The notes: generated by a model from the letters alone, not told the origin. A DNA stretch of 64,000 nt from Nocardioides iriomotensis (GCF_004168035.1 NZ_SDPU01000022.1:1-64000), one strand, 5' to 3'. Shown: positions 41,331 through 50,916, numbered from the stretch's first letter. Numbers and translations: made by a program.

Positions 41331-42344
41331 GTGCGACCCACCATCCGCGACGTCGCGCAGCACGCCGGCGTCTCGATCGCCACCGTCTCGCGCGCGCTGC
41401 GCGACTCGGGCAGCGTCCGCAAGGACACCCGCGCCCGGGTGCTCGAGGCCGCCGAGCAGCTGAACTTCACGCCCAGCCGCCTCGGCCGCCAGCTCGCCGA
41501 GCGCCGGCACGCCGCCAACGGCATCGTCTTCCCCGACCTGTCCGGCCCCTACTACGCCGAGGTCGTCCTCGGCTACGAGGCGGTCGCCGCCGAGCGCGAG
41601 CGGTCCGTGCTGATCCTCTCCACCCACGGCCGCGCCAACGCGGAGGCGATGGTCGAGGACCTCGCCACCCGGTGCGACGGCATGGTCGTGATGGGCCGGA
41701 CCATCTCCGATGACGCCGTCGAGCGACTGGTCTCGCGCGGGATGCCGGTCGTCCTGCTCGCCCGCCCGCCCATCGGTGACATCGACTCCGTCAACGCCGA
41801 CAACCGGACCTCGGCCGTGGCGCTCGGCCGGCACATGCTGGCCCAGGGCGCACGCCGGGTCGCGTTCGTCGGCGATCCCGCCGCCTCGCCGGACGTGCAG
41901 GAGCGGTGGAGCGGCCTCCAGGACGCGCTCGCCGAGGCCTCCGCGAAGGGTGAGGCGACCGTCGACCTCGTCAGCGTCCAGGGCTTCGGCGAGGAGACCG
42001 GCGCCGCCGTCGCCCGGCGCGCGCTCGAGTCGCGCAACCGGAGGCCGCTGCCCGACGCGTTCGTCTGCGCCAACGACGAGCTCGCGCTCGGGCTGATGGA
42101 CACCCTCCTCGCGGCCGACGTCGCCGTGCCGGACCGCGTGCTGGTCTCCGGCTGGGACGACGTGATGGCCGCCCGCTACGCCGGACTCACCACGGTCCGG
42201 CAACCCATGCGTGCACTGGGCGGCACCGCCGCCCGGCTGCTCGACGAGCTGGTCACCGGCGCTCGGACGGAACCGCGCCACGAGCTGCTCCCCACCGAGC
42301 TGGTCACCCGGGCCAGCACCTCACCCCACCCTGCACAGAAGTGA
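41331..42344 (+). CDS. LacI-family transcriptional regulator
   Basis: A 337-aa LacI/GalR repressor. The helix-turn-helix with hinge helix is TIRDVAQHAGVSIATVSRALRDSG (about residues 4-27) plus LNFTPSRLGRQLAERR. Then comes a periplasmic-binding-like sensor domain (NGIVFPDLSGPYYAEVV to MRALGGTAARLLDELV). A GGGAGG precedes the GTG. It heads an operon of a sugar transporter and glycan-processing enzymes and probably binds the TGTAACCG dyad just upstream, releasing it on binding a sugar derived from the imported glycan. Confidence 0.93.
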   Translation: MRPTIRDVAQHAGVSIATVSRALRDSGSVRKDTRARVLEAAEQLNFTPSRLGRQLAERRHAANGIVFPDLSGPYYAEVVLGYEAVAAERERSVLILSTHGRANAEAMVEDLATRCDGMVVMGRTISDDAVERLVSRGMPVVLLARPPIGDIDSVNADNRTSAVALGRHMLAQGARRVAFVGDPAASPDVQERWSGLQDALAEASAKGEATVDLVSVQGFGEETGAAVARRALESRNRRPLPDAFVCANDELALGLMDTLLAADVAVPDRVLVSGWDDVMAARYAGLTTVRQPMRALGGTAARLLDELVTGARTEPRHELLPTELVTRASTSPHPAQK

Positions 42345-42354
42345 GAGGAATCCG

Positions 42355-43656
42355 ATGAGACGACCCACTCGACCCGCCCGTCGGTTCACCGGCGCCGTGG
42401 CGGTCCTGGCCGTGGCCGGCCTGACCCTGACCGCCTGTGGCCGTGACAGCGCCTCCGAGGACGGCGGCCCCGGCCAGACCGACGCCATCTCCGAGGGCAA
42501 GGCCTCGGGCACGATCGAGGTCTGGGCGATGGGCACCGAGGGCGAGGAGCTCGGTGACTTCGTGAAGGACTTCGAGTCCGACAACCCCGAGGCCACCGTC
42601 AAGGTCACCGCCGTTCCCTGGGAGGCCGCGCACGACAAGCTCTCCAACGCGATCGCGGCCGGCGAGACCCCCGACGTCAGCCTCATCGGGACCACCTGGA
42701 TGGGTGAGTTCGCGGAGGCCGGCGGTCTCGAGCCCACCCCCGAGGGCCTCGTCGACGAGGCCGACTTCTTCGAGGGCCCGTGGGGCTCCACGGTCGTCGG
42801 CGACACGTCGTACGGCGTCCCCTGGTACGTCGAGACCCGCGTCCTCTACTACCGCACCGACCTGGCCGAGAAGGCAGGCTGGTCCGAGGCGCCGCAGAAC
42901 TGGGACGAGCTGAAGCAGTTCGCCACCGACCTCGAGAAGAAGGCCGGCGCCGAGTACGGCATGCACCTCCAGCCCGGCCAGACCGGCTCGTGGCAGACCG
43001 TGCTCCCGTTCGCCTGGTCCAACGGCGCGTCGGTCACCAACGAGGACGGCACGGAGTACACCATCGACACCCCCGAGATGCAGGAGGCGCTGGAGTACTA
43101 CAAGTCCTACTTCGACGAAGGTCTCGCCAACGACGGCACCCTCGACCCCGGCGAGCTCGAGAGCGGCTTCGCCGACGGCAAGTACGGCGCGTTCATCTCC
43201 GGCCCGTGGCACACCGGCCTCGTCGAGGACGCGGGTGTGAAGACCGACCAGTACGCCGTCGCCCCGCTGCCCGGCAAGGACAGCGCCCCGGGCACGTCGT
43301 TCGTCGGCGGTGGTGACCTCGCGGTCTTCGCCGACTCCGACAACAAGGAGAACGCCTGGAAGCTCGTGCAGTGGCTGTCCGAGCCTGACGTCCAGTCCGC
43401 CTGGTACGAGACGATCGGTGACCTGCCGGCCGTCAAGTCCGCCTGGGAGAGCGGCGAGCTCGCCAGCGACGAGCAGCTCCAGGTCTTCGGCCAGCAGCTC
43501 GAGACCACGGTCGCGCCGCCGGCCGTCCCGAGCTGGGAGCAGGTCGCCGCGGTGATCGACGCCGACGTCGAGAAGGCCGTCAAGGGCGCGATGCCCGTCG
43601 ACGAGGCCGTGAAGGACATGCAGTCCCAGGCCGGCTCGATCGGCACCGGCCTGTAG
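42355..43656 (+). CDS. Sugar ABC transporter substrate-binding lipoprotein
   Basis: A 433-aa extracellular solute-binding protein of family 1 (maltose/multiple-sugar type). The signal peptide ends in a lipobox, AGLTLTAC, making C28 the lipidated residue. The mature part has IEVWAMGTEGEELGDFVKDFESDNP, GVPWYVETRVLYYRTDLAEKAG and SFVGGGDLAVFADSDNKENAWKLVQWL, all typical. It lies 10 bp after lacI and 2 bp before the first permease. The ligand is probably an oligosaccharide released by the secreted enzyme encoded downstream. Confidence 0.93.
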   Translation: MRRPTRPARRFTGAVAVLAVAGLTLTACGRDSASEDGGPGQTDAISEGKASGTIEVWAMGTEGEELGDFVKDFESDNPEATVKVTAVPWEAAHDKLSNAIAAGETPDVSLIGTTWMGEFAEAGGLEPTPEGLVDEADFFEGPWGSTVVGDTSYGVPWYVETRVLYYRTDLAEKAGWSEAPQNWDELKQFATDLEKKAGAEYGMHLQPGQTGSWQTVLPFAWSNGASVTNEDGTEYTIDTPEMQEALEYYKSYFDEGLANDGTLDPGELESGFADGKYGAFISGPWHTGLVEDAGVKTDQYAVAPLPGKDSAPGTSFVGGGDLAVFADSDNKENAWKLVQWLSEPDVQSAWYETIGDLPAVKSAWESGELASDEQLQVFGQQLETTVAPPAVPSWEQVAAVIDADVEKAVKGAMPVDEAVKDMQSQAGSIGTGL

Positions 43657-43658
43657 TC

Positions 43659-44600
43659 ATGGCCACCGCGACGACCGCGCCGACGCGTGCGGGTGCCGAC
43701 CAGGCACCCGCACGCGGGACGGACCCGATGCGCAAGCAGCAGGCCCGCGCCGCCTGGATCCTGGCGGCACCGTTCCTGGTGCTGTTCCTGGTCTTCACCG
43801 CCGGCCCGGTGCTGGCCAGCCTCGGGATGAGCTTCACCGACATCAAGCGCACGGACATCCGCACGCCGTTCGCGGTGGGGTTCATCGGCTTCGACAACTA
43901 CGCGCAGCTGCTCGGCGACCCGCTGTTCCGCAAGGTCATGGTCAACACCGGCCTGTACGTCGTGCTCGGTGTCCCGCTGACGATGGGCCTGGCCCTGGCG
44001 GTGGCCGTCATGCTCAACCGCATCGAGCGCCTCAAGGGCCTCTTCCGGGTCGGCTACTACCTGCCGGTGGTGACCAGCATCGTGGCCGTCTCCGTGGTCT
44101 GGAAGTTCCTGCTGCGCCCCGAGGGCGGTCTCATCAACGAGGCGCTGGGCCTCGTCGGGCTGCCCCAGCCGGAGTGGCTCGACAACCCGGACCTCGCCCT
44201 GCCGGCCCTCGTCGTGATGGCGGCCTGGCGCAACCTCGGCTCGCTGATGATCATCTTCCTCGCCGGCCTCCAGACGATCCCGGACGAGGTCAAGGAGGCC
44301 GCGCAGGTCGACGGTGCCCGCGGCTGGGACGTGTTCCGCAGGATCACCCTGCCGATGCTCAAGCCGACGCTGCTGTTCGGTGCGGTGATCACCTCGATCG
44401 GCTACCTCCAGTTCTTCGAGGAGGCCTTCGTGATGACCAAGGGCGGGCCGCTCGACGCGACCCGGTCCGTCACGTTCTTCACCTACGACCAGTTCGGCTA
44501 CGGCAACTACGGCCTGGCCGCCTCCGCGAGCTACCTGCTGTTCATCGCCGTCGTGGTGCTGACCTACGTCCAGTTCAAGATCTTCGGCGAGAAGGACTGA
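43659..44600 (+). CDS. Sugar ABC transporter permease (MalF type)
   Basis: A 313-aa permease of the MalF/UgpA type with six membrane helices. The EAA loop, which docks the ATPase, is EVKEAAQVDGARGWDVFRRITLPML (about 205-230). It has a Thr/Ala-rich cytoplasmic N-terminus. It follows the binding-protein gene by 2 nt and is followed closely by the partner permease. No ATP-binding subunit gene is in the operon, so it probably borrows a shared MsmK-type ATPase, as many actinobacterial sugar systems do. Confidence 0.94.
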   Translation: MATATTAPTRAGADQAPARGTDPMRKQQARAAWILAAPFLVLFLVFTAGPVLASLGMSFTDIKRTDIRTPFAVGFIGFDNYAQLLGDPLFRKVMVNTGLYVVLGVPLTMGLALAVAVMLNRIERLKGLFRVGYYLPVVTSIVAVSVVWKFLLRPEGGLINEALGLVGLPQPEWLDNPDLALPALVVMAAWRNLGSLMIIFLAGLQTIPDEVKEAAQVDGARGWDVFRRITLPMLKPTLLFGAVITSIGYLQFFEEAFVMTKGGPLDATRSVTFFTYDQFGYGNYGLAASASYLLFIAVVVLTYVQFKIFGEKD

Positions 44601-44607
44601 TGCGCTG

Positions 44608-45501
44608 ATGGCCACCCAGACGCCCGTCCGCCCCGACGCCGCTCCGGCCGCGCCGGTCGCCGGACCCTCGAAGCAGGGCGCCAACCCCGACCGCGGCGGA
44701 GCCGGGACCTACCTCGCCCTCGGCATCGGGCTGATCCTGATGACCATCCCGTTCCTGTGGATGGCGATCTCGGCGATCAAGCCCGAGGCGGAGATCCGCC
44801 GCGTGCCGCCGACGTGGCTGCCCGAGACGTTCACCCGGGCCAACTTCGACGAGCTGTTCACCCGGCTCGACTTCATGACGTACTTCGTCAACTCGACCGT
44901 CGTCGCGGTCGCCGTGACCGTCGGCAACATGATCTTCTGCTCGATGCTCGGCTACGCCCTGGCCAAGCTGGAGTTCCGCGGCAAGAAGGTGCTGTTCGCC
45001 GTGGTCCTCGCGACGCTGATGATCCCCGGCGTTGTGACGTTCGTGCCGCTGTTCGTGCTCACGGTGAACCTCGGCCTCGCCAACACGCTCACCGGCATGA
45101 TCCTGCCGTTCCTGGCCGGCCCGTTCGGCGTCTTCCTGATGCGGCAGTACATCCTCAGCCTGCCCGACGAGCTGATCCACGCCGCTCGGGTCGACGGCGC
45201 GGGGGAGCTGCGCATCTTCGCGCAGGTCATCCTGCCGCTGTGCTGGCCGGCCCTGGCCACGCTCGGCATCCTGACGTTCCTGGGCTCGTGGAACCAGTTC
45301 CTGTGGCCGCTCGTCGTCGCCACCAACGAGGACAAGTACACCCTGCCGGTGGCGATCGCGCTCTACGCCGTCGGCCAGAACGCCACGCAGTACGGCCTGC
45401 TGCTCGCCGGCTCGGTCGTCACGGTCATCCCGGTGATCGCCGTCTTCCTGTTCCTGCAGCGGCACATCATGCAGGGCATCTCGATGACCGGCATCAAGTA
45501 G
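44608..45501 (+). CDS. Sugar ABC transporter permease (MalG type)
   Basis: A 297-aa MalG/UgpE-type permease, six helices, with the EAA motif ELIHAARVDGAGELRIFAQVILPLC (about 185-212) and the family's terminal MQGISMTGIK. It pairs with the preceding permease to form the channel. Residues 1-35 are a disordered Pro/Ala-rich cytoplasmic extension. It belongs to the same operon as the binding protein and enzymes. Confidence 0.94.
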   Translation: MATQTPVRPDAAPAAPVAGPSKQGANPDRGGAGTYLALGIGLILMTIPFLWMAISAIKPEAEIRRVPPTWLPETFTRANFDELFTRLDFMTYFVNSTVVAVAVTVGNMIFCSMLGYALAKLEFRGKKVLFAVVLATLMIPGVVTFVPLFVLTVNLGLANTLTGMILPFLAGPFGVFLMRQYILSLPDELIHAARVDGAGELRIFAQVILPLCWPALATLGILTFLGSWNQFLWPLVVATNEDKYTLPVAIALYAVGQNATQYGLLLAGSVVTVIPVIAVFLFLQRHIMQGISMTGIK

Positions 45502-45559
45502 CACCCGTCCCGCTGCACCGCCCTCACAACAACTCGTCCACTTCTCGGGAGGAAGAGAC

Positions 45560-47125
45560 ATGCAGGAGCTCCGTCGTACCCGACGGGAACGCAGGCGGCT
45601 GCTCGCCGCCGCCACCGCCGTGGCGATCGTGACCGGCCTGGTCGCGCTCGGCGCGACCACCGGCACCGCGGCCGCCGCCGACAACGACAAGTTGCTGAAG
45701 AAGTACCTCGCCGACACCTGGAGGTCGATGGCCGCGATGGCGCACCCGCGCACCGGCCTGCCGTCCGACAACATCGGCGGGTCGCTGAACCAGAAGACCC
45801 GCAGCGAGTTCACCTCGCCGACCAACATCGGCGCGTACATGTGGAGCGCCGTCGCCGCCCGTGACACCGGCCTGATCACCGCCACCGAGGCCCGCGAGCG
45901 GGTCGCGAAGACGCTGGCGTCGGTCGCGAAGCTGGAGCGCAACGAAACCAGCGGCATGTTCTACAACTGGTACAACCCCACCAACGGCAAGAAGCTCTAC
46001 ACGTTCCCCGAGTCCGGTGACCCGATCAAGCCGTTCCTGTCGTCGGTCGACAACGGCTGGCTCGCCACCGGCCTGCTGCTCGTCGAGCGGGCGATCCCGG
46101 CCCTGCACGACGAGGCGCACGCGATCCGCAAGGACATGAACTTCGCCTGCTACTACAACCCCAACGAGAACGCCCCCGCCGGCCAGATCCGCGGTGGCTT
46201 CTGGGACGAGGACCCGAAGGAGACCGCGCCGGTCAAGGGCGCCTACTGCGGCGGCCCCGAGGTCTGGTACACCGGCCACCACTACGGCGCCTTCAACACC
46301 GAGCCGCGCATCGCGTCCTACCTCGGGATCGCCGCCGGCCAGATCCCCGACAAGCACTACTTCGGCACCTACCGCACGTTCCCCAACGACAACTGCGACT
46401 GGTCCTGGACCGAGACCAAGCCGGTCGGCCAGTGGCGGGAGTACATGGGCGTGCGGGTCTTCGAGGGTGCGCTGCCCTACCGCGGCCTGAACGTGGTCCC
46501 GACCTGGGGCGGCAGCATGTTCGAGGCGCTGATGGTGCCGCTGTTCGTCCCCGAGGAGAAGTGGGGCGACAAGTCCTGGGCGATCAACCACCCGCTGTAC
46601 GTCGAGGGCCAGATCGAGCACGGCATGAGCGAGGCCGGCTACGGCTACTGGGGCTTCTCGCCCTCGAACAACCCGGCCGGCGGCTACCGCGAGTACGGCG
46701 TCGACCAGCTCGGCATGGACGGCCCCGGCTACACCTCCGACCAGGAGCGCACCACGGTCGACCAGGCCTACGAGGGCTGCCGCGAGGGCCAGCCGGCGCC
46801 GACGTCGTACGGCGACGGCGTGGTCACGCCGCACGCGTCGTTCCTCGCGCTGCGCTACGCCGAGGACGCCGCAGTGCAGAACCTGCAGAACATCAAGGAC
46901 GACTTCGACGCCTACGGCCCCGGTGGCTTCTACGACGCGGTCGCGGTCCGCAGCGGCCAGGTCTCCAAGCGCTACCTCGCCCTCGACCAGGGCATGGTCA
47001 TGGCCGCCCTCGGCAACCGCCTCGCCGGAGACAGCCTGCGCGGCTACGTGTCCCAGGGCGCGATGCGCGAGCACCTCGAGCCGATGATGCGCATGGAGGA
47101 GTTCTCGGCGGGACGCGCTCAGTGA
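45560..47125 (+). CDS. Secreted glucoamylase-like (GH144/PF10091-type) enzyme
   Basis: A 521-aa secreted protein with an Arg-rich then hydrophobic signal peptide (to about residue 40, GTAAAAD). The body looks like an alpha/alpha-barrel of the glycoamylase-like (PF10091, GH144 endo-beta-1,2-glucanase) group: IGAYMWSAVAARDTGLIT, FYNWYNP, SVDNGWLATGLLLVE, WGGSMFEALMVPLF and EAGYGYWGFSPSNNPAGGYREYGVDQLG. It should cut an extracellular polysaccharide. The GGGAGGA site is strong. Its stop overlaps the sulfatase start by 4 nt. Whether its substrate is a beta-1,2-glucan or another glycan is uncertain. Confidence 0.82.
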   Translation: MQELRRTRRERRRLLAAATAVAIVTGLVALGATTGTAAAADNDKLLKKYLADTWRSMAAMAHPRTGLPSDNIGGSLNQKTRSEFTSPTNIGAYMWSAVAARDTGLITATEARERVAKTLASVAKLERNETSGMFYNWYNPTNGKKLYTFPESGDPIKPFLSSVDNGWLATGLLLVERAIPALHDEAHAIRKDMNFACYYNPNENAPAGQIRGGFWDEDPKETAPVKGAYCGGPEVWYTGHHYGAFNTEPRIASYLGIAAGQIPDKHYFGTYRTFPNDNCDWSWTETKPVGQWREYMGVRVFEGALPYRGLNVVPTWGGSMFEALMVPLFVPEEKWGDKSWAINHPLYVEGQIEHGMSEAGYGYWGFSPSNNPAGGYREYGVDQLGMDGPGYTSDQERTTVDQAYEGCREGQPAPTSYGDGVVTPHASFLALRYAEDAAVQNLQNIKDDFDAYGPGGFYDAVAVRSGQVSKRYLALDQGMVMAALGNRLAGDSLRGYVSQGAMREHLEPMMRMEEFSAGRAQ

Positions 47126-48579
47126 CCCAGCCGTCACGCAGGCCCAACGTGCTCCTGGTCGTCGCCGACGACCACGCCGCGAACGCGGTCGGCTGCTACG
47201 GAGGCCCGCACCGGGTCACCCCGCAGATCGACCGCGTCGCGGCGGAGGGCATGCGGTTCGACGCGTGCGGCTGCACCAACTCGCTGTGCTCGCCGAGCCG
47301 GGCGACGATCCTCACCGGCACGTACAACCACCGCAACGGTGTCACGACGCTGTCGACGGAGTTCGACAACCGGCAGCCGACGTTCCCGGAGCTGCTCCGG
47401 GACGCCGGCTACCGCACGGCGCTGTTCGGCAAGTGGCACCTCGGTCACGGGCCCACGCACGACCCTCGCGGGTTCGACACGTGGGAGGTGCTGGACGACC
47501 AGGGCGAGTACGTCGACCCGACGTTCCTCCTCGCGGACGGCACCTCCCACGTGCGGCCGGGGTACGCGACCGACGTGATCACCGACCTCGCGCTGGACTG
47601 GCTGGACGACCCGGCCGGCGGCGCGGGGGACGCGCCCTGGTGCCTTCTGGTGCAGCACAAGGCGCCGCACCGGCCGTGGGTGCCCGCCGAGCGGCACCGG
47701 GAGCTGTTCACCGACGGCTTCGAGCCGCCGTCGACGTTCTGGGACGACTACGAGGGCCGCGCCACCGCGGCCCGTGACGCCCGGATGCGGGTCGCCCGTG
47801 ACCTGAACGCCGAGGACCTCAAGGCGGACCCGCCGGACGGGCTCGACGACAAGGGTCGTGCGCGGTGGGCGCTCGATCGCTACCTCGCCGACTACCTGCG
47901 TTGCGTCGTCGCCGTCGACGAGGGCGTCGGGCGGCTGCTCGACCACCTCGACGCGCGTGGGGAGGCCGACGACACGGTGGTCGTCTACACCAGCGACCAG
48001 GGCTTCTTCCTCGGCGAGCACGGCTGGTACGACAAGCGCTTCATGTACCGCGAGTCCCTCGAGTCGCCCTTCGTCGTCCGCTACCCGCGCCTCGTCCCGC
48101 CGGGCTCGTCCAGCGACGCCCTGGTCCTCAACGTCGACTTCGCGCAGACGTTCCTCGACCTGGCGGGCGTTGCGGCACTGCCACGCATGCAGGGCCGCTC
48201 GCTCGTCCCGCTGCTGCGCGGCGACGACCCGGAGACGGTCGGCTGGCGCACCGAGACCTACTACCGCTACTGGGAGCACCTCGACGGGATCCACCACGTG
48301 GCGGCGCACCGGGGCATCCGCACGCGCGACCGCAAGCTCGTGCACTACTACGGCTCCGGCTGCGGCCAGCCGGGCGCGTCCACGCAGGAGATCCCGGCCG
48401 AGTGGGAGCTGTTCGACCTCGAGCGCGACCCCGAGGAGCTCCGCTCCGTGTACGACGACCCGGCGTACGCCGGCGACGTACGCACCCTGACCAGCGCCCT
48501 CGACCGGCTCGCGGCCGAGCTGGGCGACGACGTCCCCGACCCGAGCCCCACAGAACAGAGGGAGAACACCCGTGACTGA
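47122..48579 (+). CDS. Type I (formylglycine) sulfatase
   Basis: A 485-aa arylsulfatase-family enzyme. The formylglycine site is CSPSR (C56-S-P-S-R60), within NSLCSPSRATILTG, complete for conversion by a formylglycine-generating enzyme. D16 and D17 (VVADDHAA) and TSDQGFFLGEHGWYDKR supply the Ca site. There is no signal peptide, so the enzyme is cytoplasmic and acts on imported sulfated sugar. It resembles N-sulfoglucosamine/iduronate-type sulfatases in length and pattern. GTG start overlaps the preceding stop; the end overlaps the next gene by 8 bp. Confidence 0.92.
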   Translation: MTQPSRRPNVLLVVADDHAANAVGCYGGPHRVTPQIDRVAAEGMRFDACGCTNSLCSPSRATILTGTYNHRNGVTTLSTEFDNRQPTFPELLRDAGYRTALFGKWHLGHGPTHDPRGFDTWEVLDDQGEYVDPTFLLADGTSHVRPGYATDVITDLALDWLDDPAGGAGDAPWCLLVQHKAPHRPWVPAERHRELFTDGFEPPSTFWDDYEGRATAARDARMRVARDLNAEDLKADPPDGLDDKGRARWALDRYLADYLRCVVAVDEGVGRLLDHLDARGEADDTVVVYTSDQGFFLGEHGWYDKRFMYRESLESPFVVRYPRLVPPGSSSDALVLNVDFAQTFLDLAGVAALPRMQGRSLVPLLRGDDPETVGWRTETYYRYWEHLDGIHHVAAHRGIRTRDRKLVHYYGSGCGQPGASTQEIPAEWELFDLERDPEELRSVYDDPAYAGDVRTLTSALDRLAAELGDDVPDPSPTEQRENTRD

Positions 48580-50431
48580 CGCACGCGCCGACTGGGAGCA
48601 GCGCATCGGCATCCGCAGCGGCGGTGTCGACGACGGAGCCCCCAGGGAGCTCACCAGCAACGCGCCCCGTCTCGGGGGGCCGGCGGGTGTCACCGCGACC
48701 GCCGGCGGCGGCCAGGTGACGGTCGATTGGCAACCGGTGCCCGGTGCCGTCGGCTACCAGGTGCACGTCGCCGACACGGCCGACGGGCCGCTCACGCCGG
48801 TCGACCACCACGGCATGGACGTGAAGTCCGTCCCGCACCCGCCGTACGTCGACACGACGGGCACGGTCGGGCAGCAGCGGTGGTACGCCGTGAGCACGCT
48901 GTCCGACGTGGTCGTCGAGGGCGAGCCGTCGCAGCGGGTGTCCGCCACCCCCGGCGACGCCGCCGGCCCGGTGACGCTGGCCGTGGACGCCGGGGGAGAC
49001 GCGGGCCGGCTGGCCCGTCCCTGGCGGCCGATGATCGGCAGCGAGCACCTGTCGCACACCATCTCCACCGACACCACCGGTGGCCGGGTCATCGGCGAGG
49101 AGCTCACGTCCGCCTTGACCGCCGCGGTCACCGAGCTCGGCGTGAAGACGGTGCGCGCGCACGGGATCCTCTGTGACGACCTCACTGTCTACACGGAGGT
49201 CGACGGCGAGCCCGTGCACGACTTCACCGGCGTCGACAAGGTCTACGACCACATCCGCAGCCTCGGGCTGTACCCGGTCGTCGAGATCTCGTTCATGCCG
49301 CACGACCTCGCCAGCGACCCCGGCAAGACCGTCTTCGACTACGGCGCGATCGTCTCGCCGCCCAAGGACTGGCAGCGCTGGTACGACCTGGTCCACGACC
49401 TGACCGCCCACGTGGTCGAGCGCTACGGGATCGACGAGGTCGTCGAGCACTGGTCGTTCGAGGTCTGGAACGAAGCCAACCTCGAGGTCTTCTGGTCCGG
49501 CACCCCCGGCGAGTACATGAAGATGTACGACGTCACGGTGGCCGCCGTGCGCGCGGTCGACGACCGGCTCGTGGTCGGCGGCCCGTCCTCCGCAGCGGCC
49601 GGCTGGGTCGAGGAGCTGCTCGCGCACGTCGACCGGACCGGCTCGCCGCTCGACTTCGTCTCCACGCACACCTACGGGTCGCCGCCGCTGGACTTCCGGC
49701 CGCAGCTCGAGCGCTACGGCCGCGCCGGCACGCCGATCTGGTGGACCGAGTGGGGCGTCACGCCGAAGCACTTCAACGAGGTCAGCGACGCCGTGTTCTC
49801 CGGGGTCTTCCTGCTCCGCGGCATGGCCTCGGCGATGGACCGGATCGAGGCGCTGTCCTACTGGGTGGTCTCCGACCACTTCGAGGAGCTCGGCCGGCCG
49901 CCGGCGCTGCTGCACGGCGGCTTCGGCCTGCGCACCGTGGGCGAGCTGCGCAAGCCGCGCTGGTGGGCGCTCGCGCTGCTGGAGCGGCTGCACGACCGCC
50001 GGCTCCCGGTGGCCCTCGGCGGCGACGGAGGCGGATCGCTCGTCGAGGCGATCGCGACCCGCGGCGACGCCGGTGAGGTCTCGGTGCTCGCCTGGAACAT
50101 GACGCTCGACCAGTCGAAGGCCGCGGGCGAGGCCGGGCTCGACCGGACGGTGGCGCTGCGCGTCGACGGGCTCACCGCCGGGGCGACGTACACCCTGACC
50201 CGCGAGGGCGTCGACGCCGACCACTCCAACGTCGCCGCGACGTGGGCGGCGCTCAAGGAGGACGACCAGGCCTGGCCGACCGAGGAGCAGTGGGAGACGC
50301 TGCGCAAGGCCGACCGGCTCGAAGAGCTGGCCGCGCCCGTCGAGGTGACGGCCGACAAGCAGGGCACGGTCACCGTCGAGGTGACGCTGCGGATGCCGTC
50401 GATGCACTTCCTGCACCTGGCGCCCGGCTGA
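48572..50431 (+). CDS. GH39-like glycoside hydrolase with FnIII-like domain
   Basis: A 619-aa cytoplasmic protein (no signal). Residues 33-127 form a fibronectin-III-like module. Residues 150-460 form a TIM barrel of GH39 type: acid/base E301 in WSFEVWNEANLEVFW and nucleophile E393 in TPIWWTEWGVTP. A C-terminal beta-sandwich follows. GH39 includes beta-xylosidases and alpha-L-iduronidases. Next to a sulfatase, hydrolysis of a desulfated uronate- or xylose-containing oligosaccharide is plausible. GTG start overlaps the sulfatase stop by 8 bp; GAGGGAG lies upstream. Confidence 0.85.
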   Translation: MTDARADWEQRIGIRSGGVDDGAPRELTSNAPRLGGPAGVTATAGGGQVTVDWQPVPGAVGYQVHVADTADGPLTPVDHHGMDVKSVPHPPYVDTTGTVGQQRWYAVSTLSDVVVEGEPSQRVSATPGDAAGPVTLAVDAGGDAGRLARPWRPMIGSEHLSHTISTDTTGGRVIGEELTSALTAAVTELGVKTVRAHGILCDDLTVYTEVDGEPVHDFTGVDKVYDHIRSLGLYPVVEISFMPHDLASDPGKTVFDYGAIVSPPKDWQRWYDLVHDLTAHVVERYGIDEVVEHWSFEVWNEANLEVFWSGTPGEYMKMYDVTVAAVRAVDDRLVVGGPSSAAAGWVEELLAHVDRTGSPLDFVSTHTYGSPPLDFRPQLERYGRAGTPIWWTEWGVTPKHFNEVSDAVFSGVFLLRGMASAMDRIEALSYWVVSDHFEELGRPPALLHGGFGLRTVGELRKPRWWALALLERLHDRRLPVALGGDGGGSLVEAIATRGDAGEVSVLAWNMTLDQSKAAGEAGLDRTVALRVDGLTAGATYTLTREGVDADHSNVAATWAALKEDDQAWPTEEQWETLRKADRLEELAAPVEVTADKQGTVTVEVTLRMPSMHFLHLAPG

Positions 50432-50451
50432 CGGACCTCCCCTGGGCAACG

Positions 50452-50484
50452 CGCCGCTCCTCCGGCTCGGGTGGGGGAGCGGCG
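50452..50484 (+). terminator. Terminator of the glycan operon
   Basis: CGCCGCTCC (50452-50460) pairs with GGAGCGGCG (50476-50484) across a 15-nt loop, followed by TCGTTGTTG. It lies 20 nt after the last gene of the operon. Confidence 0.6.
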
Positions 50485-50677
50485 TCGTTGTTGCTCGGGG
50501 CTGCGAACGCGCAACGCGGATCGCGGGGTGGTTCGGGACGGATGTCCGGCTTGTCTGGCCCCGTGGTGATCCGTCCGGGTGGGCGGTGAGAGGTCCGAAT
50601 TCGGCATGGCCCGCGCCACCGCAGGGTCGGCATGGTCGTGGCCTGTCGGCACCACGCACATCACCAGGGGGAACGCC

Positions 50678-50905
50678 ATGCACGTCCGCCGTCCGCTCAC
50701 CGTCCTCGCCGCCAACCCCGCGGGCGTGCAGATCGTCGCCGATGCGGCCGGCGTCACGCCGGACACGCTCATCAACGCCCACGGCCTGATGGCCGGAGGC
50801 CTGGAGAAGCAGGGGCGCAGCAACAAGGCGATCTCCCACCTGGACCTCGCCGCCATCGATGCCGCGACGGCCGACGCCTCCGCCGCGTGCGGCACGACCT
50901 CCTGA
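50678..50905 (+). CDS. Small hypothetical protein (75 aa)
   Basis: A 75-aa frame, MHVRRPLTVLAANPAGVQIVADAAGVTPDTLINAHGLMAGGLEKQGRS..., with an AGGGGGAA site at the right distance and very high GC at third codon positions, so probably real. It appears helical and Ala-rich with no known motif and no membrane segment. It is monocistronic, ending 11 bp before a strong bidirectional terminator. I do not recognise it. Confidence 0.6.
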   Translation: MHVRRPLTVLAANPAGVQIVADAAGVTPDTLINAHGLMAGGLEKQGRSNKAISHLDLAAIDAATADASAACGTTS

Positions 50906-50916
50906 GCAACGGGGTG

